From the NCBI RefSeq assembly GCF_030812195.1, contig NZ_JAUSSF010000001.1, forward strand, positions 1,798,001 through 1,862,000: 64,000 nt of DNA. Direction: 5' to 3'. This document shows, piece after piece, positions 8,383 through 18,176 of this stretch. The stretch comes from Chryseobacterium lathyri (GTDB lineage Bacteria > Bacteroidota > Bacteroidia > Flavobacteriales > Weeksellaceae). The notes beneath the pieces are model-generated. The model was not told the DNA's origin. It did no database searches and worked only from the letters and a program-made list of their open reading frames with translations. Position 1 is the stretch's first letter, and every line of letters begins with the position of its first letter. Position numbers and translations under genes: made by a program.

Positions 8383-8925
8383 TCATGGTTTCCAGAAAGA
8401 CCATACTTTTCCATTGTAAACAGCTAGCTGTTTTTTTGTGGTATCATACACCAGCATACCTGGTGCAGGATTGATGATATTTAGATGTGGGCTTGCAACA
8501 TTTGGAAGAATCATTGCTTTATCCGCATCTGTTAAAACCAGGATCCCGTTTGTAGTATCCGTTGCTCCATTTGTTCCGATAGCAGTTTTTGCCGTAGGTT
8601 TTTCTGCCTTATCAGGTCCTTGTATGGACAGATCTGCTGTACCTATCGTGGCTACTGTTCCGTCGTCTTCGCTAAAATTAACCCACATGCCACTATCTTT
8701 TAGATATTTTACTTTATGGTCGGTTGTATCATAAATGATACTTCCCTCTTCAGTAATACTGCTTCTGTCTGTAATGTAAGGAAGAATAAGCCCTCTGTTC
8801 TCGGTATTGGCAAATTCCAGAGAAACCGATATATTAGTTACCGATTGCTTACCTATTGCCACTTGTGACTTAGCCGGTAAACAAGCTAATGTTAATATAA
8901 AAGTTGTGATAATTATTGATTTCAT
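8383..8925 (-). CDS. Small secreted protein with two YDTT-type repeats
   Basis: Unknown function. From the ATG at 8925 it has 180 residues and a Sec signal peptide (MKSIIITTFILTLACLPAKS then QVAIG). Two segments resemble each other: GLILPYI followed by GSIIYDTTDHKVKYLKDSGMW, and MILPNV followed by GMLVYDTTKKQLAVYNGKVW. The same pattern closes the giant surface protein encoded upstream (GMMVYDTTNKCMKMY). The motif is common in exported flavobacterial proteins. There is no T9SS sorting domain. It is 184 bases downstream of the giant gene on the same strand, with a strong hairpin between them, so they may be transcribed separately. An upstream in-frame ATG at 8958 is less likely because it would precede the signal peptide by 11 residues. 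Confidence 0.75.
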   Translation of the reverse strand: MKSIIITTFILTLACLPAKSQVAIGKQSVTNISVSLEFANTENRGLILPYITDRSSITEEGSIIYDTTDHKVKYLKDSGMWVNFSEDDGTVATIGTADLSIQGPDKAEKPTAKTAIGTNGATDTTNGILVLTDADKAMILPNVASPHLNIINPAPGMLVYDTTKKQLAVYNGKVWSFWKP

Positions 8926-9061
8926 TTTTTGAATATTTTTACTAATTAGTAATACCAACAGTATTTGTGGTGCTTATAAAGAAGTTAACTCCTTTTCTCT
9001 AAAGATTCTTAAGCAATCCATTTCTACTGGGCGATTAAGTTGATACTTTTGTTCTTTTTTA

Positions 9062-9095
9062 AAACCTAACAGGTTTTTGAAAACCTGTTAGGTTT
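9062..9095 (-). terminator. Perfect palindromic terminator
   Basis: AAACCTAACAGGTTTT and its exact reverse complement flank two bases, giving a 16-bp stem. It lies 14 bases after the stop of the giant surface-protein gene. The T-run forms part of the stem, so it could work in either direction; the position fits minus-strand termination. Confidence 0.7.
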
Positions 9096-9109
9096 GTTAA
9101 ATCAAATGA

Positions 9110-12100
9110 TTAATCAGGACAGGTCTGTGTAGTGATACAATGCCAAGCCATAGAAGTATCACCATCTTTAAGGGTGTACATCTTCATGCATTTATTGGTC
9201 GTATCATATACCATCATACCTTCTACAAAGTTGGCAGGAGCAATACCTACAGGATTTCCTCCGCTGAAAGCGACTCTGTTTGGCACAAATCCTTTGGTTT
9301 TGGATTCCAAAGCCAGCCAGCCGCCTTTTCTTACCATTGGCCAGTTGTCGGCATTTACTCCGGCTCTGTTAAGTGCTGTTATACCTGCTTTGGTGTCTAA
9401 TGTTGTCCCCGCTGTAATGCCTGGTTTGTAGCAAACTGATGCTGCTGGTGCCAGCATACACACATCTAAAATAGCTGTATTATAGGTATATTTCTGTTGA
9501 GATTGGATACCAGTAGAACCATTTCCCATCGTCCCATAATCAGTTGATCCAACAATACCAAAATAAGAATTACTATTTTTATAATTCATCGTGAATCTTC
9601 CTCCTGTCTCTAGGGCAATGATTTCATCACTCAATCCCATACCGTTTATATTAGTTGTATTACCCGGCATATAAGTAGGATCGTAGTTACTGGATGAACT
9701 AGCCAAACCTAATTTATAATCCAGATTGCTTCCCCAGCCCCACTGTTTTTTATCATTAGTAAGTACATTGATTGCTGGAGACAAAGTATAGCCTGCTTCT
9801 GATGGTGATATCCATACGATATTTCCACCCAGTGTATGACCACCTGAAGTAGCCGTTACTTCTTTCCATACATTGTTATTGGTTGTAGTGCCATCACCTA
9901 ACATTCTATTATTATTACTTCCCATAGTAAAAAGCTTACCGTTGGTAGCCAAAAGGAAATAGGTGCTCCAAGCTGAACTTCCGTCGCCTGTCATCCCTAT
10001 CATTTTAGGGGTTATTCCATTTGGTACAGTAACTTCTGTTGCAAAAGCTCGTGGAGTTCCATTAGTAACATCAGTACCATCTCCAATGAAAGTATTTAGA
10101 CCCCAAGTGTAAAGCTTACCGTCTGAAGTTAATGCGAATTTAGCTCTATCATTACCACGTACCGCAACTACATTATCAAGAGTTTCAGTTGCAGAAATTT
10201 TTACTCGGTGCCAGATTCTAGTATTAGCTGTAGTTGCAGGCATGCCGTCTCCGTAATAATTTTGATTAACTGTACTTGTTAATACCCAAGCTTCACCACT
10301 ACAAGTTACAATAACCAATGAGGTATAAACACCGAACATCATTTTTACATTAATGGGACTTACTCCCGGAGGTAAACCGTCTGCTTTGCCATTAACAGTT
10401 ACCTTACTAAATGCAGGTAAGCCTGTGTTAGTATCTTTGTGAACGTTACTAATTACATAGCCTCCATCACCCCAAGTATAAAGTCCATCTGTGGTTAATA
10501 AAGCAGAATTCGTAAGAGCACTCGCACTAACAAGTGTTGCTTTTAGAGGGGTTCCGGTATAGTTAAAACCATTGGCAGGTGTAATAGCCGTTGGCACTAA
10601 AAGATCTATTGGTACATTTGCATTAGACGGAGTGCTCGTAGGTCCTGTTCTATATCCCCAAATTTTAAACGTACCGTCTTTTTCTTTAGCTAGAATAGCA
10701 GAGCTTCCAGCAACCAAATTATCATACTCTATGGTATTAGGGTTTGTTGCATTAAGGTAGGCATTGTCATTACAACCTGTTGTACAAGACACTTCATCCA
10801 CCACTGCATAGGTAATATACCTTTTTACATTTTCTGAATCAAAATTATGACTGTGTACCCATTTACCGATGGTGGCGTCATAGGTTCCGTCAACGTATTC
10901 TACATTAGTTGTAAACGCTGCGTCATCTGCTATGATCATTTTTACATGATCTCCACTTCCAAAACCAGCCCCGTAGGAGGAAAGGTCTGCCCCGAAGTAC
11001 ATCGTACCGCTGGTATTGGTACGCTGCGCCAGCCATATTTTTGGGATACGCGAACCTCCTGTAAAACCGTTTATCGTAATGCTGCTTAACGCTGTTGTCG
11101 TAATATTGTTATCTCCCAGTAGGAAATACGTTTTGTCATTAGTAAAGCCGGTACGTGAAGCGGTATTGTTCGGGTTTACAAAATCATTAACAGTAGCAAC
11201 GGTAAGTATCGTTCCTGCGTTTACAGATGTAGAAACTTTCTGTTCAAAAAGTCCGATGTCTTCCCTAGCTACACCAAAAATGTTGTTGTTAAAAGCCGTA
11301 TTGGTTCCTCCGTTCCACACAAATGTTCCGTCAGCACCGAGGTAGTGATCTGTATTTAACTGACCTAATGTAATACCATACTTGATAGCAAGGTAAGAAT
11401 CTACTTTTCTACGTTCGGTAGATGATAAATTACCTGCACCGTAGATGATAGTCTCTCCGATGTGTCCTGTGAAGCCGCCATTGTCGCTTCCGTTACTTGA
11501 AAATCGGGTATCTCCGAAAGCGTGTCCCCCATTCATTAAACCTCTTGCAGTATGTGTACCATTGCTACCACTTGCAGCACCGTTCAGCCCTTTTGATATT
11601 GCAAGATCAGTAAATCTGTGATACATAATACTAGGTATTGTGGTCGAGCGGCTGATATTCCCGGGATTTGCCAGATATCTGGCACCGTAAGCATTATTTA
11701 CCCTTTCGATAAAATTGGGATACCCCTGATCAGTCATCAACCCAATACCATCCCATCTCTCAATACTACCGGCAGGTAAACTATTGTTAACCAGTGAACT
11801 AAAAAGCCTATTATTGGCTCCATTTCCAAGGATATTTTCTTTTGTCAGCGTGAAAATATCAAATTCCAATGCAGATACGGTTTGTACATTGATATTCCCC
11901 AATGTCTGACTTACTGCCGTAAAATTAATTCCAGGGTTATAGTTGAAGTATGAAGATGTACCTATTGCATACTTTGGTAACGCATTGGTTCCCAGTTGAG
12001 CAACTGTAGTTCCGTTCCACACATCTTTCCAGGCGGTTACGTCTGTTCCCACACCTGTATTCGCCGCATCTACATCAGCTCTGTACCAGTAAGACAAGCC

Positions 12101-15100
12101 TGTAGCAACACCTCCCGGAGCGTTTCCGAAACCTGCAAAGGTGAAGAATTGTCCATTACTTAACGTAACGTTTACAGTGTTATATACTACCCCATTTACG
12201 GTTACTTCTGTAGTCATTGGTGTAAAAGTATCTGTTCCGTCGAAAACAGCATCCGAAGATTGTACCAGATACAGATTCTTCGCTCCTTTGGGCCATGCAA
12301 CCGTTACGTTTCCTACATTTCCTGAATTCTGTACTTTCCAGATAGATTCAAAACGGTAGTTGGTTGCACCGTTAGAACCTGCCGTATAACTCAAGGGTAC
12401 TGTAAAACTTTGCTTAAGACCGTTATCCCCTGTCATCAGGTATTGAAGGTCATTGGCTAAGCCTGTAGCGTTCGCAATATTGTTATCGGCAAACCCTGTG
12501 GTAGAAATGACAAGCTTTTGCCCGTTATTGATACTTCCTGATTGTTTCTGGTGTAATACAGTAATATTATCTCTTGCAATACCAAAGATATTGTTGTTAT
12601 AACCTGTATTAACCGTTCTGTCCCATACTACATTGCTATTAGTAGAAAGATAATTTGTATTTAAAGTAACACCGTTCTTCACCGCAAGGTATGAGTTTAC
12701 TCTTGACTGTTCGTTCGCTGTTAATGTACGCTTGTACCAGACCACTTCCATAATATCTCCAGGGAATGCACCCGGAGCATCCCAGCCCGCATGGCCTATT
12801 CTTAAGTTACGTCCATAAATCTGGAATTTATTGGTGCCTGTAAATGGAGTTGTTTGATAAGAACCATTTAAACCCAATATTTTTTCTCCACCCGGGGAAG
12901 CTGAAGTTCCTCCGTTCGCAACAGAGTTATTAGCTATTGCAGAGAAAATATTGGAAATACCAATATTGAATGTGGTTGAAAAATCCGTTGATGTAATGGT
13001 ATTAAAATATTCATACTGTCTTGGGTCTCCGTTTGCAATAGAGACTCCTGGTTCTGAAGCATATGTTGCATCATCATCAATCCCTGTAATACGTCCTGTT
13101 CCGTTTGTCGTAGGTCTTACCGCAGAGAAAATAGAGGTATTGGTGTTGGCCAGCTCTCCATTGGTAGAGTTCATTACTGAAGTAGAATTATAGAAGAATT
13201 TGGAAGCAGAATATCCTGTGGTGTATGGATTAAAATTATGATTTCTATCTGCTGCAGAAAGTGTCCATGTTCCTACTGCAGGAATGTCGTTCGCATTTAT
13301 GGAATGATCTTTCCACGCTGTGGCAATAGTACCTGCATCATCGGATTTTACCCAGAAATCTGCTCCGGATACACCTCCTGCCGCGGCATTTATCACGTTT
13401 ACCGTCAAGTCACTTGTACTGGAGCATGTACCACCTGTTGTCACTGTCCATCTAAATGTATAGGTACCCGGAGTATTAAATCCTGTAACATTGGTATTGT
13501 ATGCAGTTGGAGCTGCAATAACCGGATCGGTTGCCCCCACAGGTTTTGTCAACAGTGTCCACGCACCGGTAGCAACACCCGGATTATTGGCATTGAAAGT
13601 TGTTTGGGAAGTTCCAATTAAAGTTTGAGTAGATCCGGCATTAGCACCTACCTGCGCTGCAACGAACACTGAAAAATTACTTTCTAAGGAAGCTCCCGAA
13701 CAGGCATACTCTTGATTTAGGAATGCTCCAACACTTGGATTGTATGTATCTGCTTTTATTTTAAATACATATTCACCCGGCATATTAAGGTTGGAAATCG
13801 TAGTGGATGTATTGGTAAATAATGTATTAGCATAAGGCTCGAATATAGGATCTGCCGCCCCAGCAGGTTTTGAAACCAATGTTAACCTGTAACGGCCGTC
13901 AAATTCCTGAAAATAGCTTGTGTTTACTACTCCTTTATATACTGCAGGTAATGGAATGGTAGCTGTTACAACCCCAGAACCCGGATAACATACAGTGGTA
14001 TTAGGCACCGTTACATTCGGACGGCTGCCATCTGAGATATGGATAAAATAAAATTGTATAGCTGAGCAAGCTCCGGCATTATTTCTTGTGACCACAAATT
14101 TATATGTTCCTACACGCCAGCCTCCTGCAGGTGGTGTTACGGTAGCCGACCTCGTTGCCGTACCGGCTCCGCCGTTTGTTACAACAGGTGCTCCTCCCGG
14201 AGGAATAATACCTGAAGAAGCTACACTTGTGTCAATTGTAGCAGGATTATCAGCAGGATTAATGGAATAATAAAAAGTAATGGGTGTAGATTGCCCCGCA
14301 TACCCGCAATGAACTTCACCTCCTGAATTACCATTATCATAAATCATCATCTGCTCCGGTCTTGAGGATACCAGAAAATTTACCGGATTAGGCTGTACAC
14401 CATTATAAGTGTAGGTTAATTCCGGTGTTGTAAATGTCCCACTGGCATTAGTTATCGTTAAAGTAAATTTGTAAACACCGGTAACATTGACCCCGTTAAA
14501 AAATATATTATCATCATAAATATTCGAATAGGCAATATTTCCCCCTGACGGTTGGCTGATAACATTCATCGTAACTGTTGTGCCAAAGTTCCCAGATGAA
14601 CCAGGTGAGGTAGGATATCCCTTAGAAAACTTAGGAGATGTACTTTGAAGTGAAATGAAATGACTTCCACCGCTGGAATTACATTTGCTCGTTGACACTG
14701 TAGGCAGTATCTGCGGATTCGGAATAAAGCGTACAATAGCCGTATCTTCATACCAACAGCTCGGATTGATCGTAGAGGTTATTCTCAGTGTCACCACATA
14801 AGCCGGATCAATATCATGGTTTGCTTTATTAATAAGGCTGAATGTTGTTGTTGCCGATGTTGTAGAGCTAAACTGTGAGTTCTGGTTTGTTTTTATACTG
14901 CTTCGCTCCCATCTGTAAATATTATAGGCAGTCCATGATGCGGTGTATCCGGCAGGTACAACACCATTCAGTGTAACGGTACCCGTAGTTGCATTCACAT
15001 TGGTAATATCCGGACCTGCCGTAAATGTAGAGGTTCCCCCGGGCGCCGTAATGGTCACCTGAGAAGTTGCCGAGCCGGACGGACCGCAATCTTGTTCCAC

Positions 15101-15364
15101 CTGAAATACATAATTTCCCGGTGAAGTCATTCCCGTAACGTTTGGTGTAAGGGAATTCACATTACTGATCACCGGATCGGGTGCTCCAGAGGGCTTGGAG
15201 ACAAGCGTCCAGGTTGGGGTTCCCGTACTGCCAGACGAGCCCTGCAAAGTGTAGGAAGTGCCGCAGATGGTTTGGTTTCCCCCCGCGTTCACACTACACT
15301 GTGCATAAAGTATCATATTACCCAAAAAGAGCAATAGGAATAAAAAGAGGTTTTGTTTTTTCAT
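9110..15364 (-). CDS. Giant multidomain surface protein with Ig-like and RCC1-like repeats
   Basis: A 2084-residue exported protein of unknown role, probably on the cell surface. It has a signal peptide (about 1-22, ending YAQC). Ig/PKD-like modules with the phrase WTLVSKPSGAPDPVI or variants lie near 23-110 and 571-658. A module of roughly 430 residues occurs twice, about 666-1085 and 1091-1530; each copy starts FWVKSDDA or YWYRADVDA plus TAWKD, contains SYLA(V/I)K(N/Y)G(V/I)TL and ends NNNIFG(I/V)AR. From about 1600 to 1950 there are five or so RCC1-like blades (GLYTWGDGG, GKLYTWGLN, GKLFTMGSNNNRMLGDG, KQWGWGSN). The C-terminus has the YDTT motif shared with the small secreted protein downstream. 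No T9SS sorting domain is seen. Domain names are by pattern only. Adhesin-like function is inference. Confidence 0.85.
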   Translation of the reverse strand: MKKQNLFLFLLLFLGNMILYAQCSVNAGGNQTICGTSYTLQGSSGSTGTPTWTLVSKPSGAPDPVISNVNSLTPNVTGMTSPGNYVFQVEQDCGPSGSATSQVTITAPGGTSTFTAGPDITNVNATTGTVTLNGVVPAGYTASWTAYNIYRWERSSIKTNQNSQFSSTTSATTTFSLINKANHDIDPAYVVTLRITSTINPSCWYEDTAIVRFIPNPQILPTVSTSKCNSSGGSHFISLQSTSPKFSKGYPTSPGSSGNFGTTVTMNVISQPSGGNIAYSNIYDDNIFFNGVNVTGVYKFTLTITNASGTFTTPELTYTYNGVQPNPVNFLVSSRPEQMMIYDNGNSGGEVHCGYAGQSTPITFYYSINPADNPATIDTSVASSGIIPPGGAPVVTNGGAGTATRSATVTPPAGGWRVGTYKFVVTRNNAGACSAIQFYFIHISDGSRPNVTVPNTTVCYPGSGVVTATIPLPAVYKGVVNTSYFQEFDGRYRLTLVSKPAGAADPIFEPYANTLFTNTSTTISNLNMPGEYVFKIKADTYNPSVGAFLNQEYACSGASLESNFSVFVAAQVGANAGSTQTLIGTSQTTFNANNPGVATGAWTLLTKPVGATDPVIAAPTAYNTNVTGFNTPGTYTFRWTVTTGGTCSSTSDLTVNVINAAAGGVSGADFWVKSDDAGTIATAWKDHSINANDIPAVGTWTLSAADRNHNFNPYTTGYSASKFFYNSTSVMNSTNGELANTNTSIFSAVRPTTNGTGRITGIDDDATYASEPGVSIANGDPRQYEYFNTITSTDFSTTFNIGISNIFSAIANNSVANGGTSASPGGEKILGLNGSYQTTPFTGTNKFQIYGRNLRIGHAGWDAPGAFPGDIMEVVWYKRTLTANEQSRVNSYLAVKNGVTLNTNYLSTNSNVVWDRTVNTGYNNNIFGIARDNITVLHQKQSGSINNGQKLVISTTGFADNNIANATGLANDLQYLMTGDNGLKQSFTVPLSYTAGSNGATNYRFESIWKVQNSGNVGNVTVAWPKGAKNLYLVQSSDAVFDGTDTFTPMTTEVTVNGVVYNTVNVTLSNGQFFTFAGFGNAPGGVATGLSYWYRADVDAANTGVGTDVTAWKDVWNGTTVAQLGTNALPKYAIGTSSYFNYNPGINFTAVSQTLGNINVQTVSALEFDIFTLTKENILGNGANNRLFSSLVNNSLPAGSIERWDGIGLMTDQGYPNFIERVNNAYGARYLANPGNISRSTTIPSIMYHRFTDLAISKGLNGAASGSNGTHTARGLMNGGHAFGDTRFSSNGSDNGGFTGHIGETIIYGAGNLSSTERRKVDSYLAIKYGITLGQLNTDHYLGADGTFVWNGGTNTAFNNNIFGVAREDIGLFEQKVSTSVNAGTILTVATVNDFVNPNNTASRTGFTNDKTYFLLGDNNITTTALSSITINGFTGGSRIPKIWLAQRTNTSGTMYFGADLSSYGAGFGSGDHVKMIIADDAAFTTNVEYVDGTYDATIGKWVHSHNFDSENVKRYITYAVVDEVSCTTGCNDNAYLNATNPNTIEYDNLVAGSSAILAKEKDGTFKIWGYRTGPTSTPSNANVPIDLLVPTAITPANGFNYTGTPLKATLVSASALTNSALLTTDGLYTWGDGGYVISNVHKDTNTGLPAFSKVTVNGKADGLPPGVSPINVKMMFGVYTSLVIVTCSGEAWVLTSTVNQNYYGDGMPATTANTRIWHRVKISATETLDNVVAVRGNDRAKFALTSDGKLYTWGLNTFIGDGTDVTNGTPRAFATEVTVPNGITPKMIGMTGDGSSAWSTYFLLATNGKLFTMGSNNNRMLGDGTTTNNNVWKEVTATSGGHTLGGNIVWISPSEAGYTLSPAINVLTNDKKQWGWGSNLDYKLGLASSSSNYDPTYMPGNTTNINGMGLSDEIIALETGGRFTMNYKNSNSYFGIVGSTDYGTMGNGSTGIQSQQKYTYNTAILDVCMLAPAASVCYKPGITAGTTLDTKAGITALNRAGVNADNWPMVRKGGWLALESKTKGFVPNRVAFSGGNPVGIAPANFVEGMMVYDTTNKCMKMYTLKDGDTSMAWHCITTQTCPD

Positions 15365-15897
15365 AGTTTTGTTTTTACAATCGTTTTTGTTTGTTTCATC
15401 ATTGTTTTCATTTTTTGTGTCATTTCATATTCTTTTTTATATGTTTTTATCTGTCAATAGATCCTTCGGTTCCGCTTTTTACATCGGCACTGTCATAATT
15501 AACAGCAGCGTCGCATATCTTTTTCACATTTAGAGATTGCTCGCTGGCTGCACGCGCTATAAAATTGTTGGGGTAGTGTTTTGCAAGGAAATTATCGTAG
15601 AGATAGCATTGATTTATGTAAAATTGTCATTTGTGTGGTTTTTCTTTTTATGCATCTATCATTCTCAAATCTTCAAGGATTGCTACTCTAAGCGCTCCTG
15701 GCGTGTACTCTAAGTACTGAATATCTTAGGGTTACCCTGCAACTTTTACATTAAAATCAGTAATTCTTTTACTAATAGAAAATTCTAAATCTGCATCAAA
15801 AAACATCTTTTCCCTATTAACAATAGGAATTAGTATTCAGTCTATTCTTTAGCTTATTGACAGTATAAAATAGATGATAAAAGAGAATTGTGGAGGT
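15365..15897. other. Intergenic region upstream of the giant gene
   Basis: About 530 bases without an open frame of note. It must contain the promoter of the giant surface-protein gene, but I find no good TAnnTTTG match on the minus strand. A partly palindromic AGGGTTACCCT lies near 15729-15739 and shares TACCCTGCA with a site near 16627. Confidence 0.5.
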
Positions 15898-16410
15898 CTA
15901 TAGAGCCGGTGGAGGACGCTGGAAATTGTAACCCATATCGAGTACTGGAATTACCCTGCATTTATATAGGCGAATACCTATGATGGCAAAAAAGTAAAGA
16001 ATAAGTATAACAATACTGTTAATAATAACAGCATATAATTTGAAACCATAACGGGTTATTACAGAAAGCTTTTTAATCCCTGAAGATCCGGGATTGAAAT
16101 CTTCTGCACTGCGGGAAGAAATAATTTTAGCTGTATCATAATAAGACAGGTTTTCAATCTTTCTTATTTTCTTCTCGGTTGATTTTATTTTTACCGGTTT
16201 AGACTTTTGCTTTCTTAATTGCTTTTGCTTTTCCTGTGCAGGGATATTTACTACATCACCGTATATTATAGTGCCTTCAGAATTTATAAATTTTGCATCA
16301 CCGGAAATGTAAATCTTGTTGAGATTGTCATCTGTAATTTCAGCAGCTTTAGCAGATGGATAAAAAAAATGCAATATGACAGATAATATAAAAAAGTAAC
16401 ACTTTCTCAT
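15898..16410 (-). CDS. Membrane-anchored hypothetical protein
   Basis: No family recognised. From the ATG at 16410 (MRKCYFFILSVILHFFY) the product has 170 residues: a signal peptide ending near AKA, a short predicted beta-rich part (IYISGDAKFINSEGTIIYGD), a very basic Lys/Gln linker, then a single strong membrane helix (VIINSIVILILYFFAIIGI) and a 20-residue tail ending RPPPAL. The order suggests an exported or periplasmic N-terminal part tethered by a C-terminal helix. An in-frame ATG at 16461 would add 17 basic residues before the signal. It has no evident operon partner. Confidence 0.65.
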   Translation of the reverse strand: MRKCYFFILSVILHFFYPSAKAAEITDDNLNKIYISGDAKFINSEGTIIYGDVVNIPAQEKQKQLRKQKSKPVKIKSTEKKIRKIENLSYYDTAKIISSRSAEDFNPGSSGIKKLSVITRYGFKLYAVIINSIVILILYFFAIIGIRLYKCRVIPVLDMGYNFQRPPPAL

Positions 16411-16768
16411 TAAGTAAGAGGAAGATGTTCTCGCCTTTTTTATAGTTATCAGTTTTTTCAAGCTTTTGGATATCGATTGGTTGTTAAAAATAATTCCATC
16501 ATCAATTGCTAATCTGTGCCGATTAATCTCCCAGATACATTTGTCTTATATATGGAACATTTTTAGCAAAACGATTCACCAACTTTATAAGCAAATATAT
16601 TAGCGCAATATTAGGGTGAACAGATATACCCTGCAAAAGTTATACTTGACGATTTCTGAATTATTCCAAAACAATAAAAAAAATTGTTTTTATTTTACAA
16701 ATAAAAATATATCATTATCAACAACTTAAAATAAAAATAATTCAAACATTTTGGAATTAATAAAATAA
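16411..16768. other. AT-rich intergenic sequence
   Basis: Between two divergent units. An imperfect inverted pair, AGGGT and ACCCT, occurs near 16612-16632. No open frame or clear promoter box was found. Confidence 0.4.
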
Positions 16769-17404
16769 TGCGCAGATCTTAGGATTAAGCAGTCAGATAA
16801 GGAACATCAGAAAAATTCTAAAAAGCAATGGATCATCACAGGCGTTTTGGCAGTAGTAATATCTATTATTACCCTCATTTTTTGGAGAAGAAAAAATAAG
16901 AATCTTCACAAGAAATACGAAGAAATGATCTCTAAAATAAATAGCAGGAAAGAAAATTCATCTATAAAATCTTTAGAAATCATAAGAAACAATGAAACTA
17001 AAGGTTCCATAAGAATTCCGGAAGATACCGTAAAATCACTGCTTGAGAAACTTGAAAAGTTTGAAGCATCTGAAAAATATCTAAGAAAAGATGCTAGTTT
17101 AACATGGCTTGCCAATAATCTCAATACCAATACAAAATACCTTTCTGAAATTATCAAGATTGAAAAGGGTAAAAATTTCTCAAATTACATCAACGGATTG
17201 CGGATCAATTTTTATTGTTGATAAGCTTACAACGATCCCAAATATAGAGAATACAAAATAAACTACCTCGTTGAAGAAAGCGGATTTGTTACTCACAAGG
17301 TTTTTCTAGCTGCGTTTAAAAATGAATATGGCGTAACTCCCTCTTATTTTATTGAAAAACTAAAAGTTTCTGAGCAGCTAAATAAAGCTCATATCAGCAC
17401 ATAA
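16769..17404 (+). pseudogene. Broken AraC-family regulator, 5'-truncated
   Basis: The frame reads through a membrane helix (ITGVLAVVISIITLIFW), a charged linker and an AraC-type DNA-binding domain (ASLTWLANNLNTNTKYLSEIIK, then SGFVTHKVFLAAFKNEYGVTPSYFIEKLK). It resembles the flavobacterial regulators with periplasmic TPR repeats, one membrane helix and a C-terminal AraC domain. The TPR half is missing upstream of 16769. TGA TAA interrupts the frame at 17219-17224. Comparison with the expected protein (INFIVDKLYNDPKYREY) indicates an inserted T before the stops and a lost T just after them, so the frame is restored downstream. The ATG at 16847 would give only a 124-residue truncated product. 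Confidence 0.75.
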
Positions 17405-17438
17405 AAGATGAGTCCAATATAACAGCATGATTTAATCT

Positions 17439-18122
17439 TTAAATAGCCGCGCTGCATTTAGCCACAAATCGCTCAAACTTCCGATCTGTATTTCGCAAGA
17501 TCGGTCCATGACCGAAGCAAATAATGGCAGGGGCCAGGTTTGCTAATTTCTGGAGCGATTTGATGTTGAGCTGCTGATCCGAGGTGAATATGCTTGGCGG
17601 AAGCCGCAGGCCGGTCGCTGTCGTGAGCAGATTCATATTTGTAGCCACATCTCCGATTATCAGTACGCCATCTTGCTCACGGAATAAAGAAATATGACCC
17701 GCTGAATGTCCGGGTGTCTCTATTACCCGAAAGTTTCCGATCCTATCATTTTCAACGATTGTCTGTTCAACTTTATGCCCCTGACCTGCCCAGTACTTTT
17801 GTTGAAGCATTGCTACCCAATGTTGTGGAGTTGGATAGCCGTTGGTTACCATACCCGTTTCGGTCCTAAAAACTTCGTCGGAATGACAGAGCAGGGGTAT
17901 TGCAAACTCATCACATATCTGATCGCTACAGCCCTGGTGGTCTGCATGTGCATGGGTCAGTATATGTTGATAAACGGGGATATTCTGAATAGCTTTCTTT
18001 ACAGTGGTATACGAACTCCGTATTCCGGAGTCTACCAATACACCCTCGATAATATAGCAGTTGATACTGTTTCGTGGCATCAGTGAAATCTGGAATACTT
18101 CGGGAGCAATTTGACGTAACAT
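17439..18122 (-). CDS. MBL-fold metallo-hydrolase
   Basis: Zinc-dependent hydrolase of the metallo-beta-lactamase superfamily, 227 residues, cytosolic (no signal peptide). The metal motif HxHxDH is present in LTHAHADHQGC. Further ligand regions are ETPGHSAGHIS and CFGHGPIL near the C-terminus. I chose the ATG at 18122 (MLRQIAPEV), not that at 18137, because a TAnnTTTG box at 18135-18142 overlaps the latter. Substrate is unknown; relatives include glyoxalase II-like and lactonase-like enzymes. It lies just downstream of a Crp-type regulator gene on the same strand and both have the same promoter 8-mer in sense orientation (TAGATTTG), so joint control is plausible. Confidence 0.88.
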   Translation of the reverse strand: MLRQIAPEVFQISLMPRNSINCYIIEGVLVDSGIRSSYTTVKKAIQNIPVYQHILTHAHADHQGCSDQICDEFAIPLLCHSDEVFRTETGMVTNGYPTPQHWVAMLQQKYWAGQGHKVEQTIVENDRIGNFRVIETPGHSAGHISLFREQDGVLIIGDVATNMNLLTTATGLRLPPSIFTSDQQLNIKSLQKLANLAPAIICFGHGPILRNTDRKFERFVAKCSAAI

Positions 18123-18134
18123 AGTTTTTTTGTG

Positions 18135-18142
18135 CAAATCTA
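18135..18142 (-). promoter_or_regulatory. -7 promoter box of the MBL hydrolase gene
   Basis: The minus strand reads TAGATTTG, an exact TAnnTTTG match, ending 12 bases before the ATG at 18122. The regulator gene just upstream has the identical 8-mer at 18831-18838. Confidence 0.5.
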
Positions 18143-18176
18143 CATCGCTGACCAGGACTGCATAAGGACATTTGTC

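Noticed and set aside
9110..15364. Giant protein as a T9SS substrate
   Set aside because: The C-terminus has no PNP..-type sorting domain; it ends in a YDTT motif and a Cys-rich tail.
15733..16635. Three occurrences of TACCCTGCA (15733, 15952, 16627)
   Set aside because: One is inside a coding sequence and the flanks share little; probably chance, although the two intergenic ones both follow an AGGGT word.
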